DNA of 64,000 nucleotides from Prauserella salsuginis (GCF_024648885.1 NZ_JANBBF010000010.1:372001-436000); one strand, 5' to 3'; positions 41,666 through 53,396 are shown, counted from the first letter of the stretch. A program made the numbers and translations. The notes: generated by a model from the sequence alone, not told the origin.

Positions 41666-42004
41666 ATGACGTCCGACAGCGTCCTGCCCCTGCCCGACTA
41701 CGACGAATTGCCGATCGCGAAGCTGCAGCACCAGATTCGCGCACTGTCGGCCGACGACATCCAGACCCTGATCGACCACGAGCAGCAGCACGGCAACCGC
41801 ACACCCGTGCTGGAGCTGTTGCGAACCCGGCAGCAGGAGCTCGCCGACGGGGCCGAGCCGTCGGGCGGCGATCAATGGGACGGCACCGGCAAGCCCGCGG
41901 ACACACCGCACGGCTCGCCCGTCTCTCGTGACACCGCAGCCGGTCCGGGCGCTCCGCTCCGGCACGGTGTCGCCGGCCAGACTCCCGACCGCGACAGGCC
42001 GTGA
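41666..42004 (+). CDS. Small conserved actinobacterial protein (DYDELP motif)
   Basis: The 112-residue product has a conserved helical N-terminal domain (LPLPDYDELPIAKLQHQIRALSADDIQTLIDHEQQHGNRTPVLELLRTRQQELADGA, residues 5-62) of a type that recurs in actinobacterial stress-linked genes, then a disordered tail. ATG 41666 is taken after GAGGTG; GTG 41657 is possible. It lies between a possible small ORF and a DUF2267-like gene. Confidence 0.7.
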   Translation: MTSDSVLPLPDYDELPIAKLQHQIRALSADDIQTLIDHEQQHGNRTPVLELLRTRQQELADGAEPSGGDQWDGTGKPADTPHGSPVSRDTAAGPGAPLRHGVAGQTPDRDRP

Positions 42005-42050
42005 CGCGGGGTCGCAGCATGCCACCGCCCACGGGGAGGAGGAACCAGTG

Positions 42051-42452
42051 ATGACCGACGTTCCCGGCCAGGACAGCGCCGAGCTGGAAGAGTTCGTTCG
42101 TGCGGCGCAGCAGCGCGCCGGGCTGGAGTCGTACAACGAGGCCCATCAGCTGTGCCGCGCAACCGCGCGTGCCCTGGGCACCTCCGTTTCCGGAGGGCAG
42201 GCCAAGCAGTTGGCGCAATGGCTGCCGGACGTCCTGGAAGCCGAACTCGGTGACAAGAGCGGACACGCCGAGCGGTTCGACAAGACGACCTTTCTGAACA
42301 AGATCGGCGGTGAGACCCACACGGTCGACATGGAGAGCATGGAGCGCCAGGCCTCCGCGGTGCTGTCCGTGCTGCGTTCGTGGGCGCCGACCGGCCAGGT
42401 CGACGACACGATCGCCCAGCTCCCGCGGGAGCTGTCGGCCTTGTTCGAGTGA
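42051..42452 (+). CDS. DUF2267-like protein
   Basis: The 133-residue helical protein matches the DUF2267 pattern (EFVRAAQQRAGLESYNEAHQLCRATARALGTSVSGGQAKQLAQWLPDVLEAELGD, then AVLSVLRSW and IAQLPRELSALF). It starts at ATG 42051, with GGAGGAGG upstream. DUF2267 proteins are frequent in desiccation and general-stress regulons; that role here is inference. Confidence 0.8.
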   Translation: MTDVPGQDSAELEEFVRAAQQRAGLESYNEAHQLCRATARALGTSVSGGQAKQLAQWLPDVLEAELGDKSGHAERFDKTTFLNKIGGETHTVDMESMERQASAVLSVLRSWAPTGQVDDTIAQLPRELSALFE

Positions 42453-42607
42453 CGGTCTGGCGCGAGTGCCCGTCGGCAGCGGCCCTCGCGCACGCCTACC
42501 ACCACTGAGAACCCGGACAGCTGAGAACCCGGACAGCGAAACGCCGGGTGGGTCGCGTCGGACCCACCCGGCGTTTCGCCGGCGTTCGGCTACTCGGCGT
42601 CCGCGGC

Positions 42608-46336
<3,729 letters not shown>

Positions 46337-46341
46337 GCCCT

Positions 46342-46360
46342 GCCTTCCTGGTCGGAAGGC
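46342..46360 (-). promoter_or_regulatory. Shine-Dalgarno-sequestering hairpin of the metH leader
   Basis: Read on the minus strand, GCCTTCC (46360-46354) pairs perfectly with GGAAGGC (46348-46342) around a 5-base loop, and the GGAAGG is the ribosome site six bases before the metH ATG. The 5' half overlaps the ACGCCT segment needed for the aptamer pseudoknot, so the two structures exclude each other. Confidence 0.7.
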
Positions 46361-46432
46361 GTCCTTGGAGGTTCTCACCGAGCGTGGCGGGCTGCCCCCT
46401 GGCGATGGCAGCCCGTTGCAACGCCTCTCGGC
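46356..46432 (-). promoter_or_regulatory. S-adenosylhomocysteine (SAH) riboswitch-like aptamer upstream of metH
   Basis: On the minus strand the leader reads CCGAG, AGGCGT, TGCAACGG, a GGGCTGCC/GGCAGCCC stem, GCCACG, then CTCGG. P1 is CCGAG/CTCGG and P2 the 8-bp GC stem. The AGGCGT segment is complementary to ACGCCT (46362-46357) downstream, giving the SAH-riboswitch pseudoknot. SAH riboswitches are known upstream of metH and ahcY and activate expression when SAH accumulates. No B12-box-like element is seen. Confidence 0.78.
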
Positions 46433-46490
46433 ACGTCCCAGCCTAAGGTGTGCCCGGCCGTTGGTCGCGAGCGTTTTGCGAGGAAGCTCA

Positions 46491-46586
46491 CCGCTCGGTT
46501 GACCGCAGGCCGCTCGGTTGTCCCTGAACGCCTTGGTCGACCTGCGCGCGCTCGGTCGTGCTGAACGCTCGGTTGTCCCTGAACGC
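46491..46586. repeat. Microrepeats GCTCGGTTGTCCCTGAACGC between metH leader and tRNA-Ser
   Basis: The phrase CGCTCGGTTG recurs about four times, and the longer GCTCGGTTGTCCCTGAACGC occurs at 46512-46531 and 46566-46585. Unit length is about 19-21 bp and imperfect. It lies upstream of the metH riboswitch, in or near the metH promoter region. Confidence 0.6.
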
Positions 46587-46612
46587 GGTGGAACCGGCGC
46601 CCTGGTGGAACG

Positions 46613-46651
46613 ACGAACGCCGGGCGGCCCCAGAGGGAGCGCCCGGCGTTC
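46613..46651 (-). terminator. Hairpin terminator after tRNA-Ser(GGA)
   Basis: CGAACGCCGGGCG (46613-46625) and CGCCCGGCGTTCG (46639-46651) are perfect 13-bp arms around a 13-base loop. It lies 9 bp beyond the 3' end of the leftward tRNA gene. Confidence 0.85.
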
Positions 46652-46659
46652 GTGGCTGG

Positions 46660-46745
46660 CGGAGGATACGGGATTCGAACCCGTGAGGGCTATTAACCCA
46701 ACACGATTTCCAATCGTGCGCCTTAGGCCGCTCGGCCAATCCTCC
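46660..46745 (-). tRNA. tRNA-Ser (anticodon GGA)
   Basis: Read on the minus strand: acceptor GGAGGAT pairs with ATCCTCC, the anticodon loop TTGGAAA carries GGA, a long variable arm follows (TTGGGTTAATAGCCCTC), and the T-arm ACGGGTTCGAATCCCGT is canonical. Discriminator G, no encoded CCA. It reads UCC and UCU codons. Confidence 0.97.
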
Positions 46746-46934
46746 GCGGAAAAGGGTACAGGACCGTGAGTTACCGCTGATAGCGGGTCTGAGCTGCGGC
46801 GACCACGGCGCCTGTGCACCCGCCGTGGTGGCCCTCAGCGGGTCCTCTCGGCGCCTGTGTCGGCTCTCGGCGGCTCCTCACAGGCCGGTCACGTGGCGGG
46901 CGGTGGGCACGTCTCACCACACGCACGAGAAAGC

Positions 46935-47594
46935 TCAGGACGCCGCTGATCCGTCGGCGCCGAGCAGCGGCAGGCACGGCTCCAGGCCGTCGATCGCCAC
47001 GTCGACGGTCCGGTGCCGCTCCCATGCCTCGCGGGTGAGTACGAAGCGGTGGCCGGTGCGGCGGCGGCCGAGGACAGCGTGGCGGGCGGTGCCGTCGTCG
47101 GCGTAACCGAGCTTGCGGGACACCCGCGCCGACGCGGGATTGTCGTCGAACGACTCCGAACGGGCGACCTCGGCGCCCATGCCGGCGAACGCCAGGTGCA
47201 GCACCGCGGCGCGCATCTCCGTGCCGATCCCCGTGCCCTGGTAGTCGCGCCCGAGCCAGGAACCGCTCCCGATCTCGCGGGTGACGGCGAACTCGGTGGC
47301 TTCGAGGCTCTGCGCGCCGACGACGATGCCGCCGGACAGCACGGTCAGCGGCAGCGCCCACTTGTCCTGGGTGAGCTCGCCGCGCATGCGGTAGTGGTGC
47401 TGCACGACGGAGCGGGCGACGACGTCCGGCGGCGCGTCGGTGAAGGGCGTGAGGAACGGCATCGTGTCCGGTTCGTGGATGCCGCCCGCGGCGAGTTCGG
47501 CGAGCGCGGCCAGCTGGTCCTCGTCGGGCAGGCGCAGTTCGAGCCGCGGGGTGCGCACGCGCAACCCCAGGAGCGGGAAGTGGTCGGCGAGCAT
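46935..47594 (-). CDS. GNAT-family N-acetyltransferase (RimJ/RimL-like)
   Basis: The 219-residue protein has the RimJ/RimL-type GNAT core: LRVRTPRLELRLPDEDQLAALAELA at the start, then the acetyl-CoA segment REIGSGSWLGRDYQGTGIGTEMRAAVLHLAFAGMGAEVARSESFDDNPASARVSRKLGY. The substrate is unknown. ATG 47594 is chosen for the MLADHFPLLGLRVRTPRLELR start; an open frame continues upstream into the repeat element. Confidence 0.88.
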   Translation of the reverse strand: MLADHFPLLGLRVRTPRLELRLPDEDQLAALAELAAGGIHEPDTMPFLTPFTDAPPDVVARSVVQHHYRMRGELTQDKWALPLTVLSGGIVVGAQSLEATEFAVTREIGSGSWLGRDYQGTGIGTEMRAAVLHLAFAGMGAEVARSESFDDNPASARVSRKLGYADDGTARHAVLGRRRTGHRFVLTREAWERHRTVDVAIDGLEPCLPLLGADGSAAS

Positions 47595-47676
47595 GCCGCC
47601 AGTATCGCTGCACCGTCGACCGATTTCCGCCGGATACACACCGTGACAACCCCGCGTGCGGACGAGTCCTCCGCGC

Positions 47677-47814
47677 GCACCCAAGGGCACTTTGGTTGCA
47701 CTCAACGCGACCATTCATTTCTCCCCTGATCTTGCTGCTGCGGAAAGCCGTCCAACGCCATGCGCGAGGGGAAGCTTTGGGGCGTTCAACGCGACCAAGG
47801 TGCCCTTGGGGGCG
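47677..47814. repeat. Palindrome-rich inverted-repeat element, copy 2 (138 bp)
   Basis: The left end GCACCCAAGGGCACTTTGG and right end CGACCAAGGTGCCCTTGGGG match copy 1 (25857-26011) almost exactly; the CGAGGGGAAG-TTTGGGGCGTTCAACGC block in the right arm is also shared. The middle differs and is 17 bp shorter. It ends 21 bp beyond the stop codon of the minus-strand ktrA gene, the same placement as copy 1. Confidence 0.85.
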
Positions 47815-47835
47815 TTCGCCCTGCGGAGCGGTTAC

Positions 47836-48543
47836 TCAGCGTGGGGGTGTCGACGTGAGGTTGGCGAAGTTCTCCACCTGGTCGCGGCGGCCTGCCACGA
47901 CGAGGAGGTCGTGGCGCTCGACGATGCTCTCCTGGGTGGCGTACGTGAACTTCTCGCCGGGCCGCTTGATGCCCACGACCGTCACGCCGTAGCGCTTGCG
48001 GATCGCCGTCTGCCCCAGCGGAACGCCCAGCACCTCGTCGGGCGCGGTCGTCTTGACGAGCGCGTAGTCGTCCTCGAATTCGATGTAGTCGAGCATCCGC
48101 CCCGTCACGAGGTGCGCCACGCGTTCACCCATGTCGTGTTCGGGCAGCACGACGTGGTGGGCGCCGACTCGTTCGAGGATCCGCCGGTGTCGCTTGCTCG
48201 TCGCCTTCGCCCAGATGTGTGGAATGCCGAAGTCGGCGATGACCGACGTCGTCAGGATGCTCGCCTCCATGTCGTCGCCGATGCTGACGACGGCGCGCTG
48301 GAAATCCGGCACGCCGAGCTGGACCAGCGCGTCGGGGTCCGTCGTGTCGGCGACGGCCGCGTGGGTCAGTTCGTCGGCGAAGTGCTGCACGAGTTTCGGG
48401 TCGCGATCCAGCCCGAGCACTTCGAACCCGCTCGCGATCAGCTCCAGCGCCAGTGAGCCACCGAAGCGGCCGAGCCCGATGACCACGACACGGTTGACGT
48501 CGTGGGACGTCCGCGGCGCATTCCTGCTCCCCCACCTAGCCAA
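47836..48543 (-). CDS. ktrA: Potassium uptake regulatory subunit (TrkA/KtrA, RCK)
   Basis: The 235-residue RCK protein has the NAD(H)/nucleotide-binding motif VVVIGLGRFGGSLALELI (residues 18-35) and acidic ribose-binding LGLDRDPKLV, followed by a TrkA-C domain (GVPLGQTAIRKRYGVTVVGIKRPGEKF). It gates the KtrB channel encoded just upstream and overlaps it by 8 bp. Confidence 0.93.
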   Translation of the reverse strand: MARWGSRNAPRTSHDVNRVVVIGLGRFGGSLALELIASGFEVLGLDRDPKLVQHFADELTHAAVADTTDPDALVQLGVPDFQRAVVSIGDDMEASILTTSVIADFGIPHIWAKATSKRHRRILERVGAHHVVLPEHDMGERVAHLVTGRMLDYIEFEDDYALVKTTAPDEVLGVPLGQTAIRKRYGVTVVGIKRPGEKFTYATQESIVERHDLLVVAGRRDQVENFANLTSTPPR

Positions 48544-49909
48544 CGATCGGCCTCTCTTCCGGAAGTTCGTATCGACGAGAACGGTCCCGCAACGCCAGCG
48601 CGGACGCCAGCGTGATGGGGCCGACGCGTCCCAGGAACATGAGCAGTGACAGCACGAGGTCTCCCGCCGTGCCGATCTCGCCGGTGATACCGGTGGAGAG
48701 CCCGACCGTCGCGAACGCCGACACGACCTCGAACAGCACCTGCTCGAGGCGGAACGGCGTGAGCGCGAGCAGTGCCAGGGTGCTCAGCATGACGGCCGCG
48801 ACGCTGAGCAGCACCACGGTCAGCGCCTGTCGCTGCACCAGGGCCGGGATCTTGCGGCCGAACGCGTGCGCCGACGGCTCACCCTTGATCTCCGAGTAGA
48901 TGACGAACGCCAGCAGCGCGAACGTCGTCACCTTGATGCCGCCCGCCGTGCCCGCGCTGCCGCCGCCAATGAACATCAGGATGTCGGTGACCAGCAGCGT
49001 TCCCGATTCCATCTCGCCGACGTCGACGCTGTTGAACCCGGCCGTCCGCGGCATCGCACCGTGGAACGCTCCGGCGAGCAGCTTGCCCGCCAGCCCGAAG
49101 CCGCCGAGCGTGTCCGGGTTGTTCCACTCGGCGATGGTGATCACGACGATGCCGATGCCGAGCAGCACGCTCGTCGTCAGCAGCGTCAGCTTCGCGTGCA
49201 TCGACCAGCGCCGGACCTCGTCGCCGCGGCGGCGCGGCCGCCGGTGCCGCCACAGCTCCAGCCACACCGGGAAGCCCAGTCCACCGGCCAGCATGGCGAG
49301 CATGATCGGCACACAGATCCACGCGTCCGTGGCGAACCCCATGAGGCTGTCGCTGTAGAGAGCGAAGCCCGCGTTGTTGAACGCCGAGATCGCGTGGAAG
49401 ACCCCGTGGTACGCCGCGCGCCCCGCTTCGTAGCCGTAGCCGGTGGCGAACCTGAGCGCGAGCACGACCGCGACGACCAGCTCCAGCAGCAGCGACACGC
49501 TGATGACGCCGCGCACCACTCGCCGCACGTCACCGAGATCGAGCGCCTTCGTCTCGGCCTGCGCCGTCAGCCGCATCCGCAGGCCGAACCGCCGCGACAC
49601 GAGCAGCCCCAGCAGCGACGCCGTCGTCATGATGCCGATGCCGCCGAGCTGGATGAGCCCCAGGATGACGATCTGCCCGAACGCCGACCAGTGCTCGGGG
49701 GTGTCGACGACGATCAGCCCGGTGACGCACAGCGCCGACACCGACGTGAACAGCGCGTCGACCAGCCCGGTGGTCTCACCGGGCTGGGCCGCGACCGGCA
49801 GTGCGAGCAGCACCGTGCCGCACCCGACGACGAACGCGAACCCCGCGACGACGACGCGTGCCGGCTGCCGCCAGCTCGGCAGCAGGCGCTTCGCTAGGCG
49901 TCCGGTCAC
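48536..49909 (-). CDS. ktrB: Potassium transporter membrane subunit (TrkH/KtrB)
   Basis: The 457-residue TrkH/KtrB-type protein has repeated membrane-pore-membrane units with the P-loop phrases TSVSALCVTGL, ISAFNNAGFAL, AMPRTAGFNSVD and SAFATVGLSTG. These form the K+ selectivity filter. Its GTG start abuts the gnd stop (1 bp between), so gnd, ktrB and ktrA form one transcription unit. Confidence 0.94.
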   Translation of the reverse strand: MTGRLAKRLLPSWRQPARVVVAGFAFVVGCGTVLLALPVAAQPGETTGLVDALFTSVSALCVTGLIVVDTPEHWSAFGQIVILGLIQLGGIGIMTTASLLGLLVSRRFGLRMRLTAQAETKALDLGDVRRVVRGVISVSLLLELVVAVVLALRFATGYGYEAGRAAYHGVFHAISAFNNAGFALYSDSLMGFATDAWICVPIMLAMLAGGLGFPVWLELWRHRRPRRRGDEVRRWSMHAKLTLLTTSVLLGIGIVVITIAEWNNPDTLGGFGLAGKLLAGAFHGAMPRTAGFNSVDVGEMESGTLLVTDILMFIGGGSAGTAGGIKVTTFALLAFVIYSEIKGEPSAHAFGRKIPALVQRQALTVVLLSVAAVMLSTLALLALTPFRLEQVLFEVVSAFATVGLSTGITGEIGTAGDLVLSLLMFLGRVGPITLASALALRDRSRRYELPEERPIVG

Positions 49910-49910
49910 C

Positions 49911-51350
49911 TCACGCGGGGTGTTCGGGACGGCCGTCGGCGGCCCACTCGGTGTGGAACACGCCGTCCACGTCGACCCGCCGGTAGGTGTGGGCGCCGAA
50001 GAAGTCGCGCTGTCCCTGCACCAGTGCCGCGGGCAGCCGCTCGGCGCGCAACGCGTCGTAGTAGGCCAGCGCGGTCGAGAAGCCCGGTGTCGGGATGCCG
50101 AGGCGAACCGCGGTCTGGACCACCGACCGCCAGGAGTCCTGGGCGTCCTCGACGGCCTTGCGGAACCCGCCGCTCGTCAGCAGTGTCGGCAGCCCCGGCT
50201 CGGCGGCGTAGGCGGCGCGGATGTCGTCGAGGAAGCGTGCCCGGATGATGCAGCCGCCCCGCCAGATCGCCGCGACCCTGCCCAGATCGATGTCCCAGCC
50301 GTACTCGGCGCCGCCCGCGAGGATCTGGTTGAAGCCCTGCGCATAGGCGACCACCTTGGAGGCGTAAAGCGCCCGCTCGACGTCGTCCGCGAACCGCTCA
50401 GCCTCGGAGCCGGACAGCGGGGCGCGGGTAGGACCGGCCAGGCCGCGGGTCGCCGAACGCAGATCGGCGTGGCCGGACAGTGACCTGGCGAACGTCGCCT
50501 CGGCGATGCCCGTGATCGGCTCGCCCAGGTCGAGTCCGATCTGGACCGTCCACCGGCCGGTGCCCTTCTGCTCGGCCTGATCGGCCACGACGTCGACGAA
50601 GGGCTTGCCCGTCGCGGCGTCGACGTGTCCGAGGACCTCGGCGGTGATCTCGATCAGGTACGACTCGAGCCGTCCGGTGTTCCACGTGCGGAAGACGTCG
50701 GCGATCTGCGCCGGTTCGTACCCGAGCGCGCCACGGAGCAGGTCGAACGACTCCGCGATCAGCTGCATGTCCGAGTACTCGATGCCGTTGTGGACCATCT
50801 TGACGAAATGGCCCGCACCATCCGGACCGATGTGGGCGGCACACGGCTCACCGTCCACGTGCGCCGAGATGCTCTCCAGCAACGGGCCCAGCGACTCGTA
50901 CGACTCGGCGGAACCACCCGGCATGATGCTCGGCCCGTGCAGCGCGCCCTCCTCGCCGCCGGACACGCCGGTGCCGACGAAGTGCAGACCACGTTCCCGC
51001 AACGCGGCCTCGCGACGACGGGTGTCGGCGAAGTGTGCGTTGCCCGCGTCCACGATCACGTCGCCCTCGTCGAGCAGCGGCGCGAACTCCTCGATCACGG
51101 CGTCGGTCGGCCCGCCCGCCTTGACCATGACGACGAGTTTGCGCGGGCGCTCCAGCGCGTCGACGAACTCGCGCGCAGAGTGAGTGGGCACGAAGTCACC
51201 TTCGTCACCGAACTGTTCCACCAGCTCCCTGGTGCGGGTTTCGGAGCGGTTGTGCAGGGCGACGGTGTGCCCGCGGCGAGCGAGGTTGCGGGCCAGATTC
51301 CGCCCCATCACGGCGAGTCCGGTCACGCCGATATCGGCCTTCTTCGTCAT
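49911..51350 (-). CDS. gnd: 6-phosphogluconate dehydrogenase, decarboxylating
   Basis: The 479-residue NADP-dependent enzyme of the pentose phosphate pathway has GLAVMGRNLARNLARRGHTVALHNRS (residues 10-35), VSGGEEGALHGPSIMPGG (about residue 130), the catalytic GHFVKMVHNGIEYSDMQLIAE (about residue 180) and the C-terminal GQRDFFGAHTYRRVD. ATG 51350 is taken as the start. Its tight coupling to ktrB is unusual. Confidence 0.97.
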   Translation of the reverse strand: MTKKADIGVTGLAVMGRNLARNLARRGHTVALHNRSETRTRELVEQFGDEGDFVPTHSAREFVDALERPRKLVVMVKAGGPTDAVIEEFAPLLDEGDVIVDAGNAHFADTRRREAALRERGLHFVGTGVSGGEEGALHGPSIMPGGSAESYESLGPLLESISAHVDGEPCAAHIGPDGAGHFVKMVHNGIEYSDMQLIAESFDLLRGALGYEPAQIADVFRTWNTGRLESYLIEITAEVLGHVDAATGKPFVDVVADQAEQKGTGRWTVQIGLDLGEPITGIAEATFARSLSGHADLRSATRGLAGPTRAPLSGSEAERFADDVERALYASKVVAYAQGFNQILAGGAEYGWDIDLGRVAAIWRGGCIIRARFLDDIRAAYAAEPGLPTLLTSGGFRKAVEDAQDSWRSVVQTAVRLGIPTPGFSTALAYYDALRAERLPAALVQGQRDFFGAHTYRRVDVDGVFHTEWAADGRPEHPA

Positions 51351-51416
51351 GGGCCTAACCCTACGCCGACCTCCTGCTTTGGGGCAGCGGCGAGAAAAGG
51401 TAACGTTCATCCCGCC

Positions 51417-52274
51417 ATGGCAAGCACCGTGACCTCTCGCCGCAAGCAACTCGGCAACGAGTTGCGGCATGCGCGTACCAACGCGGGGATGACGCAGCAG
51501 CAGGTGGCTGCGATCCTCGGCTGCACGCAGGGCAAGGTCAACAAGATCGAGTCCGGCGCCGTCGGAGCGAAACTCGGCGATGTCCGGACCATGATCGATG
51601 CCTACGGTGTCTCCAGCGAAGAGTCCGACACGCTGCTGAACCTCGCGCGTGCCGCGGCCGGGCAGCGCGGCCACTGGTCCGGCTACCGATCCGTGGTGCC
51701 GCACTGGTTCCGCACCTTCACCGACCTCGAACCCGCGGCCGCCGAGATCATGACGTGGCACGGCGAGCGCATTCCGGGGCCGCTGCAGTCCGAGCACTAC
51801 ATGCTCAAGCAGTTCACCGAGTTCGGCTCGGCCGACATCACCTCGCTCGTGCGCGCCCGCCTCGACCGCAAGGCCGTGTTCGATCAGGAACAGCCGCCGT
51901 ACTACCGGTTCATCCTGTCCGAATCGGCGCTGCGCAGGGCGCCCGGCGGGCGCTCACCCGGCGTGATGCTCGATCAGATGGAGCACCTGCTCGAGCTGGA
52001 ACGCCGCACCCGGGTGTACATCCACGTGCTGCCGTTCGACGCGAAGCTCGCCGCCGTGCCCAACGACTTCACGATCATGCGCTTCCCCGACCGGACCCGC
52101 GACTTCGTCTACGTCGAACACTCCGCCGGTGGTATCTACCTCGACGACATGAAGGACTTCCAGATCTTCGTCGACTCGTGGGACCGCCTGCGCGGCGCCG
52201 CGCTGGAACGGGGCGAGACGCGGGAGTTCGTCCAGGAGATGGCGGCGCACTACCGCTCCCAGCTGGTCACCTGA
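51417..52274 (+). CDS. XRE-family HTH regulator with DUF5753-type domain
   Basis: The 285-residue protein has an XRE helix-turn-helix (residues 8-65, RRKQLGNELRHARTNAGMTQQQVAAILGCTQGKVNKIESGAV) and a long C-terminal DUF5753 domain (YRSVVPHWFRTFTDLEPAAAEIMTWHGERIPGPLQSEHYM, FILSESALRR, FTIMRFPD, FVYVEHSAGGIYLDDM). Such regulators are typical of streptomycetes and relatives (WhiJ/AbaA group) and usually pair with DUF397 proteins; one is encoded at 53130. Confidence 0.9.
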   Translation: MASTVTSRRKQLGNELRHARTNAGMTQQQVAAILGCTQGKVNKIESGAVGAKLGDVRTMIDAYGVSSEESDTLLNLARAAAGQRGHWSGYRSVVPHWFRTFTDLEPAAAEIMTWHGERIPGPLQSEHYMLKQFTEFGSADITSLVRARLDRKAVFDQEQPPYYRFILSESALRRAPGGRSPGVMLDQMEHLLELERRTRVYIHVLPFDAKLAAVPNDFTIMRFPDRTRDFVYVEHSAGGIYLDDMKDFQIFVDSWDRLRGAALERGETREFVQEMAAHYRSQLVT

Positions 52275-52279
52275 GGCGG

Positions 52280-52445
52280 TCCGGCGAGCAGCAGGGAAGC
52301 GACACGTTCGCGGGCCTGCCGGAGCGAGGTGTGATGCGGGAATGTGGCGCGTGTTTGCGCGGCCGAGGCACGTTCGCCGGACTGGGTGCCGAGAGCCGGG
52401 ATGTGGCGTGTGACACGAACGCGGGCGTGCAGCACGCGGAGTGAT
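52280..52445. repeat. Degenerate duplicated segment after the XRE gene
   Basis: GACACGTTCGCGGGCCTG is echoed by GGCACGTTCGCCGGACTG about 67 bp later, and GGGAATGTGGCGCGTGT by GGGATGTGGCGTGTG, so a unit of roughly 65 bp appears twice. No convincing gene is seen in 52275-52647; open frames there are shadow-like. Confidence 0.4.
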
Positions 52446-52647
52446 CGCGGGTGGTTCTGTTGTCCGTGGCATGGCGGCACGCGTTGGGCCGTTCGCGCGG
52501 TGGCTGCACGCGCGGTGACGACGCGGCCGGCCGCGGGCGGCGGGGTGATTCGATCGGCGGCGTTCGGCGGCGACCGCTGCCGGACTCGGGCGGTGCGCCG
52601 GTTGCGGGCGACAGGGCACCGCGGAGTGAGTGGCCCTTCGGGGTGGG

Positions 52648-52854
52648 TCAGAGGCGGGCGACGTACCGCGAGGTGAGCCTGCGGTCGTCCGGGGCGCCGT
52701 CCTGTTGCGGCGGGCGGCGGCTGACGAGGCCCGGTCCGAACCGGCGGGGCTTGCGCGGCGAGGGCAGCGCGGGCACGGCGTGATCGGTGAGGTCGGGGAC
52801 GTCCGGCTCCGTGGTCGGTGCGCCCGCCCGGGGCATCTCAAGTCGTACGGCCAT
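52648..52854 (-). CDS. Possible 68-residue hypothetical protein between the XRE and DUF397 genes
   Basis: An ATG at 52854, preceded by GGGGGTGGAG, opens a frame ending at 52648. The product (MAVRLEMPRAGAPTTEPDVPDL at the start, SRYVARL at the end) is Pro/Arg/Asp-rich and unrecognised. Placement between an XRE regulator and its DUF397 partner is suggestive. It is opposite to both neighbours. Confidence 0.4.
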   Translation of the reverse strand: MAVRLEMPRAGAPTTEPDVPDLTDHAVPALPSPRKPRRFGPGLVSRRPPQQDGAPDDRRLTSRYVARL

Positions 52855-52950
52855 ATGCACTCCACCCCCAGAGAGCACGCTGTGCGCGCGCTTGCGGACT
52901 TGTGGTTCGCCTCTCAGCGGGTGGGCCGGGGTCGACCCGCCGCCGAGCGT

Positions 52951-52964
52951 TAGGAATAATCCTA
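52951..52964. promoter_or_regulatory. Small inverted repeat upstream of the DUF397 gene
   Basis: TAGGAATAATCCTA is a perfect 5+4+5 inverted repeat in an AT-rich patch of otherwise GC-rich DNA, 165 bp upstream of the DUF397 start and 96 bp upstream of the minus-strand small ORF. It is a candidate operator for the XRE protein; untested. Confidence 0.35.
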
Positions 52965-53129
52965 GGACGGGATTAATCACGGTGTCGACCGGCGTTCGTG
53001 AAGTTCCCACGGATGGACGCACGCTTTTGTCGGTTTGACGTCTGGGTACAGGGATAAACCGGAACAGCGACACGAAATCGGGCCAGCTCACCGAGCTGGT
53101 GCCGGTGTCGCCCTGGTACGGAGGTAGAG

Positions 53130-53396
53130 ATGGCCGACCGCGCAGTGGAGACGGATTATTACGACCCGGCAACTGTTGTGAGCCGGTTCGATCCGACCGG
53201 GTGGCAGAAGTCGTTCGCGAGCGAACCCAACGGTGGAAACTGCGTGGAGGTCAACCTCGGCGACGCCTGCGGCGACGGCAACGTCGGCGTCAGGGACACC
53301 AAGCTCGACGACAGTCCCGTCTTCATGTTCACCCGGGGCGAATGGCAGGCGTTCGTCACGGCCGTAAAGGCAGGTCAGTTCGATCTGCCCGCCTGA
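53130..53396 (+). CDS. DUF397-domain protein, partner of the XRE regulator
   Basis: The 88-residue protein contains the DUF397 core (WQKSFASEPNGGNCVEVNL, VGVRDTKLDDSPVFMFTRGEWQAFVTAVKAGQFD). DUF397 proteins act as small partners or antagonists of XRE-DUF5753 regulators in development and antibiotic regulation. ATG 53130 follows GGAGGTAGAG. It is separated from the XRE gene by 855 bp. Confidence 0.9.
   Translation: MADRAVETDYYDPATVVSRFDPTGWQKSFASEPNGGNCVEVNLGDACGDGNVGVRDTKLDDSPVFMFTRGEWQAFVTAVKAGQFDLPA

Noticed and set aside
46337..46660. Cobalamin riboswitch upstream of metH
   Set aside because: No B12-box or extended cobalamin-aptamer pattern is visible; the SAH-type structure explains the leader better.
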